Assembly (NCBI GenBank): GCA_964058845.1
Contig: CAXKVR010000015.1
Span: forward strand, 372,001-436,000
DNA: 64,000 nt
From: Carex sylvatica
Taxonomy: Eukaryota; Streptophyta; Magnoliopsida; Poales; Cyperaceae
Direction: 5' to 3'
A model generated the notes under the pieces. That model was not told the origin of the DNA, did no database searches, and saw only the letters and a program-made list of their open reading frames with translations. The position numbers were made by a program, and so were the translations under genes. Positions 56,359 through 64,000 of this stretch are shown one piece after another (position 1 is the first letter of the stretch; each line of letters begins with the position of its first letter).

Positions 56359-58116
56359 TGGGTCTCTTTGACTCGTCGGATCAGTTCCATAATTTCGTCT
56401 TTTTGCTAAGTTGCTTATAGTTTTTGGATTCAAATCTGCTTCTTTTCTTGAGATCTTTTCGTTGAGAAAAGGAGAACCTCATATTTATTTCTATTTTTCA
56501 ATCCGAACGATTTAAAATTAATCAAATAACTCTAATTACATCTGATTTATTTTAATAAATTATATTAATATAAATAAAAAAGTAATTAAAACCATTTGAT
56601 TAACTTTTAACAATTCAGATTGAAGAATAAGAAAATGCTCTGACAGCTGGAACATGCGCATGATATTTTTTATATTAAATTTGTGGTTAGAAATGTCTAG
56701 AAGAAAACATGCGCATTAATGGTTTTGTTCATCATGAGAGAATTTTTTATGTAATTTTTTGAATTAATATATGTAATTTTTTATGAGAGAATTTTTTGAT
56801 TAAAGAATTTTTATAGAATTTTTATAGAAAATATTAATAAAGAAGAGAGAGAAATAGAAACAATATATGTAATTTTTTATGAGTTGAAAGATTTGTATAA
56901 GTGAAATTAATTCAAAAGATATATCTTTTGAATTAATTTCAATGTTAGAATAGATACGAAGACACTGATCCTAACTCGCATTTGTTTTATCATTTTTTTC
57001 TTCTCTCTACTCAAATATATTAAACTTTTAAAAAAAATAGATAAAATAATCTTAAAATTTAGATATAATAAAAAGATTCTATTTATTTTTTTAAAATATT
57101 TTATACTTTCGTAGATAAAATAAAAAATGAAAGCAAAAGTAGGTTAGAATTGGTCCCTACCTATCTTAACGTTAGGTGTTTCTGAATCAGTTTGGTTTAT
57201 ACAAATTTTTTTACTCATACAGAATCATATATACTTTTCTATTTCTCTTATTTTTTAATATTTTGTATAGTAAAATAAAATCTTCACAATGAACACATTG
57301 TGAAGAAACATATCAGTCACTATTGAATTCAGATAAATTATAATAAGTGACTGTCTAGAATGAGCTCTGAGTCATCACTGTCTATGACAGCTGGTAAGAT
57401 ACCCCACTCTTTCATAAAAGAAGTGGATTCAATGTCTGTCAAAAACAAAAAATAAAAATGTGTGTGTAGAACCTATGAGCTATTCTCAAAAAAAAAAAGA
57501 AAAAAAAAAGAGCTCTCAGTTGTCCGTTGTAATCTGACACGATTGTCAAAATAGACTCTATAATCCAAGTAGGTATCAGAATGATTTTAAATATTCCATT
57601 CACAGAGGCGTTAACGAAGCAAGTTTAGTTCATTTTTTTCTATTAGCCTCGTCAGTATTATATTTTCATTTCTTAAATGTTAATTTTATCCGTTTTAAAT
57701 TTTATCAGTTAGGATTAATGTGTAAGAACTAGTCTCTGATTTAGTGACAAAGACATATAATAATCTCTAAATTGAAAGACATGAGTTTAAAATTTGAATA
57801 AGAGAAAAAAAAAATTATAATAACAAGGTTATAAAATTTGAAAACCTCTCCTTCATCTTTTTTTCCAAAAAAAAAAAATTTAACATAATAAGTAAATAAT
57901 CAATAATTATTGAATAAGTTAATAACTTATATAATTAATTCAAAAGTTTAATAAACAAAGGAATAAATCAAATACATCATGTATATAATTTTATAAAATA
58001 CAAAAATTATATTTGTTTTTATCATTACTTTGAAAACTATAACTTATTAATTAGATAAGACAACATAATATATCATACAAATCAGATTTCTAGTGATTTA
58101 TTAATTAAAAAACTAT
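56359..58116. other. AT-rich intergenic DNA
   Basis: No gene or element recognised. Runs of TGTAATTTTTTATGAG recur at 56715-56885. Confidence 0.4.
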
Positions 58117-58125
58117 ATAAAATAT

Positions 58126-58561
58126 GAGTCGAGTTAAAATACATCATTAGTTTTGTGTTCCGATCATACTCTGCGTTCTTTTCTCTATTTTCAAATTTTG
58201 AAATAGTTGATCTAAATTGCTCAACATGATCTTCATATTGGAGACCAAATTTTATATTTTTTTGGACTTTTTCTTTTTTTAGATAGGTACAAAATTATTA
58301 TTTTAAAATAATTAATAAAAAAATTAAATTAGTAAAAAAATTACTGATCTTTTTGTATTTAATATTTTGAAATATCCAAAACATTGATTATGTACATATC
58401 TAAAAAAAAGATTCAAAACATAAAAAATTTGGCCTCCAAATATATTTTAATACGAGAACAACGTTAAGCGGTTCGGATCTACTGTTCACATATTGAAAAC
58501 AAAGATAAAGATGTCGACTATAATTGAAGCACAAAACTAATTGTATATTTTAACCCTACTC
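58126..58561. mobile_element. MULE-type fold-back MITE
   Basis: The termini GAGTCGAGTTAAAATAC and (inverse) GAGTAGGGTTAAAATAT match. The flanks ataaaatat and ataagatat (58117-58125, 58562-58570) agree at 8 of 9 bases. The inner arms hold the family words CAACATGATCTTCATATT and its inverse. Confidence 0.85.
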
Positions 58562-58655
58562 ATAAGATATTATACAAATCATTTTCATGAATTACTAACT
58601 AAATAGTTATCTGTATAAACAATCTAATCATAATATAACAACCTATATAATTATA

Positions 58656-59086
58656 GAGGATGGTTCAAATGTCTTTATTTTTTGTGCCTCCATCATGCCT
58701 TCATTTTTTTAAACTTTAATAACTCAGAATTTGAAACTCAAAAATCAAAATAAAATCGTTGGATATGATCTACATCATTCTATCTATGCACATGTAAAAT
58801 ATTACGACATTTCAACTTTGTTTTGGTTGTCATCAAGAGATTGTAAAAAAAAATGTACTAATGTGAATAACGTCTATTTCTAGACATTGATTTTTCAACT
58901 TATTAATTCACATAAAAACAAAATTGAAATGTGATAATATTTTATGAGCATATAGAGAAAATAACATAGATCACATCTAATAGTTTTATTTTGATATTTA
59001 TAATTTTAATTTTAAGTTATTGAAGTTTTAAAAAATGGAGGCATGATGGAGGCATAAAAAATGGAGGCATTTGAACCCTCCTCCTC
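58656..59086. mobile_element. MULE-type fold-back MITE, second subfamily
   Basis: The left end GAGGATGGTTCAAATG and the inverse of the right end GAGGAGGAGGGTTCAAATG pair. The flanks ataattata and ataataata agree at 8 of 9 bases. The inner arms carry GCCTCCATCATGCC repeats. Confidence 0.78.
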
Positions 59087-59096
59087 ATAATAATAT

Positions 59097-59433
59097 GAGT
59101 AGGATTAAAATGCACCATTGATTTTGTACTTTAACCATATTCTACATTTTATTCTCTGTTTTCAAAGTTTAAACGGTCAATATGAGCCGCTGAACATGAT
59201 CTCCATATTAAAATGTGCTTACTGTTTTTGAATGGTCTAGAAGCAGCGATTTTGTACTTATCTAAAAAAATAGTAAAATATTTCTAAAAAAAATATAAAT
59301 TTGATCTCTAAGCACATTCTAATATGGAGATCATGTTCAGTGGTTCGGATCGATTGTATAAAGTTTGAAAACAGAGATACAAATGTGGAATATAGTTGGG
59401 GCACAAAATCAATGGTGTATTTTAACCCTACTT
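59097..59433. mobile_element. MULE-type fold-back MITE adjacent to the previous one
   Basis: The left end GAGTAGGATTAAAATGCACC pairs with the inverse of the right end AAGTAGGGTTAAAATACACC. The flanks taataatat and taattatat agree at 8 of 9 bases. Its left target duplication overlaps the right one of the neighbour. Confidence 0.85.
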
Positions 59434-60154
59434 TAATTATATATATAAATAAAAATTAATGTATATAATTTATTTTTGTCAATTAATACATAAGAAAACG
59501 AATACGAAATAGTTATGATCATATATTTATTCAATAAGTTAATGAAAAAGTTTTCTTAATCTGTTTCATCTGCATGGTTGGATTAACTTCATTTGTACGA
59601 AATTATTGGCTTTCCCTCACAAAGATCTAAGCCATTAATTTTAGATTAAAGGGACCGAATGGATCAGACCCTTGTTATTATACTATGACCTTTATTTAAT
59701 AAAATTATACTTTGACGGTATGACACAATTGAATATTGTTGTTTGCAAACTGATCTGGTTTTAATATATTCTTTACAAACCGACCATTTTGTTCTTTTCT
59801 GTTTCTTTTTTTAAACTTGCAAAATACAAAACTAGAAAGAAGAAACTTCTTCTATTCCATAGGCCTGATTGATCCGAGGTTATTTTTCAGAATAAATAAT
59901 TGCCATATTTTTCATAAAAAGAAAGGAACAAGCAAGGAAAAAGAGAAACCGTCTATTATATGCGTAAATAAAATAAATGTTTTTTTTGTCTTGCTAAAAT
60001 TTTTCAGTTTATTTTTATCCATCTTCAGAACTATTCCATATAAAATAGAAAAATAGCAGTGTTTGGTTTTTATTGGAATAAGGTATCATTTTATTTCTGA
60101 TAGTTATCTCTGTAGCAAATTGAACTAGCTATAATTTCAATACAACATTCGAAG
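59434..60154. other. AT-rich intergenic DNA
   Basis: No gene or repeat recognised. The open frame at 59817-60056 has no known domain. Confidence 0.4.
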
Positions 60155-60567
60155 GAGTAGAACTAGGGCGTTCTTAAGTTCACTAAGTTCTTTGGTGAAC
60201 TTAAGTCTAAAACTCGTCAAATCGACTTTAAATTATGAATTTGAACCGTTGAAATTCGCCTACCTTGCGAGTGATGCGTCTACATGTAAAAATTTTAAAC
60301 ATTTGAATTAATTTAGTTTAAAGTCAAGCGGTTGAAAAATATTCAAAAAATGAATACATTAAAACTAATTTATTATCCTCCTAATTTTGACCGATTGACT
60401 TTATACTAAATTAATTTGAATGTTTAAAATTTTTACATGTAGACGCATCACTCGCAAGATAGGCAGATTTCAACAGTTATAATTAGTTATTTGAAATCAA
60501 TTTGACGAATTTTAGACTTTACTTCACTAAAGAGTTTGATAAACTTAAAAACACCCTAGTTCTACTC
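60155..60567. mobile_element. MULE-type MITE with perfect 9-bp target duplication
   Basis: This 413-bp element belongs to the same family as 39440-39831. It starts GAGTAGAACTAGGGCG, ends ACCCTAGTTCTACTC, and is flanked by CATTCGAAG on both sides (60146-60154, 60568-60576). Confidence 0.93.
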
Positions 60568-60576
60568 CATTCGAAG

Positions 60577-61247
60577 CTATAATTTGAGATTTATTGAGAG
60601 AACGCAACAATAGAGTGTGTTAACAAACCCAAAATAACAAACATATTCATCCAAGAAATCGAATTTTGCAGGGACGCACACAATTATGAATAATTATTTT
60701 TATTTAAGAAATATAAAAATGTCAAGTTACACATTCAGAAAATATATTAGATCAATTTAGAAATTCATGAAGAGCGGGATTTCAATCCCGATTCAAACCA
60801 TTTTTGTGTACAAAAATGATAAAAACAAAATAAATTATCATCAAAGTTATAGTTTGATTGTCCGGTTTTAATTAGAGTTGAATGTTCATATTCAATTCTA
60901 AACTCAGTTTTTAAAAAAAAGAAAAGGATCGGAGTTTTAAATAGCAGTTCTTGAAGGTCCAAAATTTCAAATATGCTTTAAAATTCATGCAATCCGCATT
61001 AAGATCTGTGCATACAGCTTCAATAAGTATACGTGTTAACTTTAATATTAATATGCACGAATTTTAAAAACAGATTAGACAGACATAAAATCCATTAGAT
61101 TCAAATTTAAGTCCGATGTCCACCGAATCCAAATTGGTTCCTTACTCTTTATTTGTATAAATCGCTGTGACGACCTTCGGTAAAATTGTAACTCCATTTT
61201 CTTTTTATTAAAATTTATAATAGATACAATCTCTACACATTAAAAAA
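60577..61247. other. AT-rich intergenic DNA
   Basis: Nothing recognised. Confidence 0.4.
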
Positions 61248-61667
61248 AAGGGAAATTAAATTTCTGGTGTACCCATGTAAAGTTTCAAAATAGCCAATAT
61301 CCCCATAAATACACTAAAATAACCAATATCTTCATCCAAACTTCATTTTCTTTTTTCTATCCCCTTTAATATATTCTACCTTACATTAAATTATTATAAA
61401 ATATAAATTGACTAATATATCCTTTCATTAAAATGGAGGTGTCCATTAACTTTCTCAAAAATATTGAATAAGAACTAACAAGGTAGAATTTTGAAAGGGT
61501 ATATTAGTCAATTTATATTTTATAATAATTTAATGTAAGGTAGAATAAATTAAAGGGGATAGAAAAAAGAAAATGAAGTTTGGATGGAGATATTGGCTAT
61601 TTTAGTGCATTCAGGGAATATTGACTATTTTGAAACTTTACATGGATACACCAGGAATTTTCCCTTA
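61248..61667. mobile_element. Fold-back element with about 180-bp arms
   Basis: The left arm begins GGTGTACCCATGTAAAG and the right arm ends CTTTACATGGATACACC. The arms stay complementary through TATAAATTGACTAATATA (about 61401 and 61503). Insertion in an A/T run hides any target duplication. Confidence 0.85.
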
Positions 61668-62088
61668 AAAAAAAATACCGTTGTCCAGTTGTTTTTATAT
61701 GTGTTTTTTTTAAAGTTGAATATATCTACTTGTTTGATAGTTGTATGTCTGCAAATACAAATGAATTGTCAGCTTGTGGCAATGTGGTCACACATCAGAT
61801 TAGAATTGTTTATGATATCTCCAAAATAACTGGATAACTATTACTAAATGACGGGTAGTACAAGTAAAAAGTTCAACAGAAGCAGGTGTCGTAATAAATG
61901 AAATCAACAAGTGGATAACAATATAACATCGTCTTAAAGTGGATCCGCATCCCCCCAGTTACCTGACTCAACACGACAGTATTATTTGTGCTTTGAGACT
62001 CGTGCCAAGTTAACAAGAATACTTTTGAGCCGTTCGATTTAATTATACTCAGTCCAGTAGCCTGAGGGTATGTGAATTTCTTAGGGCG

Positions 62089-62392
62089 TGCTCCAATTGA
62101 AGGTACGCAGAGGGAAGGGAGCAAAAAAACACTGTACAGAGGGGAAGATATTGCCAGACTGTATCTGACCGACGGTTCTTCCTTGCTCCAGAAGGAGAGA
62201 ATTAAAGAGGTAGCGGAGGGTAGATGGTACTGTGCAGAGGGGAAGAGAGGAGACTGTCATGCTTTGTTTTGGCCAGATATGTACCTCTGATTTGAGGTGT
62301 AAAAAACATTGTTCGGAGGGTAGGCTACCTCCGTTGCCCCTTTCTTCCCTTCTCTTTAATGAGGTGTTACCCTCTGCATTCTGGAGCACAAC
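62089..62392. mobile_element. Non-autonomous TIR element
   Basis: The left end TGCTCCAATTGAAGGTACGC and the inverse of the right end GTTGTGCTCCAGAATGCAGA share GTGCTCCA and GCAGAGGG. The flanks cttagggcg and cttaagggcg are near-identical. The superfamily is unclear. The open frames inside are not genes. Confidence 0.6.
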
Positions 62393-63004
62393 CTTAAGGG
62401 CGTATTCGTTTGTCACGAAATTATACGAGATAAGATTTGACGGGATGGGAACTCACTTTTGAAAAAGTGAAAACCCACAGGCACGGATACACATAGAATT
62501 GATTATGAAAATGTGTTAAAATAAGTGTTTGGTTGTACCGTGGAATTAATTGTGAGAAATTTTAATTTATTATTAAAATAATACATGTATCTATTTCAAT
62601 TTCTTATCTATTGAGAAAAAAAAATAGTGACTTTTCTGTTTATTTTGTTCTAATTGAAACAATATGTAGGTAACTTTATTTTTTAATTAGCAACGAATAA
62701 TTAAATAATATTGTGCGATAATAGTGTTTGTGCATTTCTCAATCAATTAATTCTTTAATTTTTTGTCTTATTAACATTTTAATGAGAAATTCTAATTAAC
62801 AATAAAAATAACAGCATATTTAATGCTACATCAAATAAGAGAAGAAATTGCAGGCCATTAAATTTAGCATGTTATAATTTAATATACTTTTGTAATGTAT
62901 TTTCTTATTATTTATAATGTTCAATGCAAATAGCATTTTTTTTTCATAACTAAGTACCGAACTGTATTATTTCTAATATTTAATGCAAATAACAGTACTT
63001 CACT
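62393..63004. other. AT-rich intergenic DNA
   Basis: GGGCGTATTCGTTTGTCACG at 62398-62417 resembles the end of another small transposon, but I could not find a partner end. Confidence 0.35.
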
Positions 63005-63329
63005 AGTACAGGTATGACCGAAATTTTTAAAAATACCATATCCCAAAAATAATAAATCAAAACTTCACGCTTTCTAAAAAATTCAAATTTTGACACGGCC
63101 ACATCTCCTAGGTGCGGTCACCTTTTTGCAGGCCGCATCTAAGGAATGCGGCCACTCCTTTTTCGTTCAGATTGAACTGCCGCACGAGAAGAAAAAAAAA
63201 AAAGGGGTGGCCGCATCTAGGAGAAGCAGCCATACTATTTTTTGAAATTCCACAAAATCGTGATTTTTTTATTTATCATTTTCTGAGATATGGTATTTTT
63301 TTTAAATTTCGGCAGGCATGAACTGGTAC
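63005..63329. mobile_element. Fold-back MITE with GC-rich core
   Basis: The left arm (CCGAAATTTTTAAAAATACC, about 63019-63038) pairs with the right arm (GGTATTTTTTTTAAATTTCGG, split by one T). The core holds inverted copies of GGCCGCATCTANGAGAAGC. Target duplication not resolved. Confidence 0.65.
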
Positions 63330-64000
63330 AAACCTTGTATCAAGAGTATGTAGTTGCATAAATTTATTCCAAAATTTAAAAATTACATAACAACAATCAT
63401 ACAAATGCAACATTAAATTTCTGGAGTTTAAAACAACAACCATCACCATATATTTGCATACCGGTACGAACTGGTACATACCAATTTTTTTCTTAATTAC
63501 CAAAGCTCAATCATACAATAGTTAGGTGAAAATTACATAAAGTTTTACCTATATATTGTTGGCCTCATTCTATCATACAAGTTAATTTGAGAGCAACATT
63601 GACTTAATTTCATAATAAGTTGCTATTGCACAACATTTAAGTCAAAAACAGATTGTATAACAAATATGTGGTTTTAGTGAAATGATATTCATATAAGTAC
63701 TCACTAAAGTTTATAATTTTTTTTTTTTTTTGAGACACTTGGTTCAATCACAACAGCCAATATAATTCTCAATAACATAATAACATTCTTACAATTTGAT
63801 TAATTTCAGTCACAACAGCCAACGGAAAAAAAAAAAAAAAAAAAAACCAAAAGGGAAATAAAATTAAAATCTTCTTACCTACCAGTACCAACACTTCTAA
63901 CTTGCTGGCACCAAGACTAATCTTTAGCAAAATTGGTATAGACTGAAAATAAATTATTAATAATGCAATTAAATAAAATAGATTAAATATTAACATAATG
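63330..64000. other. Right edge, AT-rich
   Basis: No gene recognised. T and A homopolymers lie at 63718-63731 and 63825-63846. Confidence 0.4.

Noticed and set aside
62072..62462. Overlapping open frames on both strands near 62.1-62.4 kb as genes
   Set aside because: They coincide with a TIR element and share no features with known proteins.

Overview
The window is eudicot plant nuclear DNA. It is AT-rich, its genes have many exons with GT-AG introns, and it carries plant-type Ty1/copia and Athila-type Ty3/gypsy retrotransposons plus many MITEs. I cannot name the species.

Three complete multi-exon genes could be assembled exon by exon with phases that close. They are an ABCA7-like half-size ABC transporter (minus, 23661-29641, 18 exons, 969 aa), an ABCA2-like half-size ABC transporter (plus, 41666-47065, 15 exons, 960 aa) and a zeta-toxin-domain P-loop protein with an N-terminal membrane segment (minus, 50203-55924, 9 exons, 509 aa). 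The two ABCA genes are divergent and 12 kb apart; an ABCA2/ABCA7 cluster is also known in Arabidopsis. At the left edge lies a broken copy of the sterol 14-demethylase gene CYP51 (1122-2101).

Layout. 1-2.1 kb: CYP51 pseudogene. 2.35-19.4 kb: a copia element with 259-bp LTRs, split by a 12,007-bp Athila element with 1468-bp LTRs; both have exact 5-bp target duplications (GTAGC and ATGGG). 19.4-23.6 kb: a hAT-like element, a decayed LINE and a degenerate copy of part of the zeta-domain gene. 23.7-29.6 kb: ABCA7-like gene. 29.6-41.6 kb: spacer with fold-back MITEs, a 1.1-1.3 kb direct duplication, a six-unit hairpin array and a CACTA-type element (38122-40268) that carries a fragment of the zeta-domain gene. 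41.7-47.1 kb: ABCA2-like gene. 47.1-50.2 kb: LINE tail and hAT MITE. 50.2-55.9 kb: zeta-domain gene. 56-64 kb: AT-rich DNA with several MITEs.

The strongest unexplained signal is a small paired palindrome, two units of GTACGGNCCGTA with starts 20-22 bp apart. It occurs at some 15 sites in the Athila element (LTRs, untranslated spacers and coding sequence) and I saw it nowhere else in the window. Inside gag-pol it always falls in linkers between domains, keeps the frame open and is read in all three frames (HTGRT, YGPY, VRPV).
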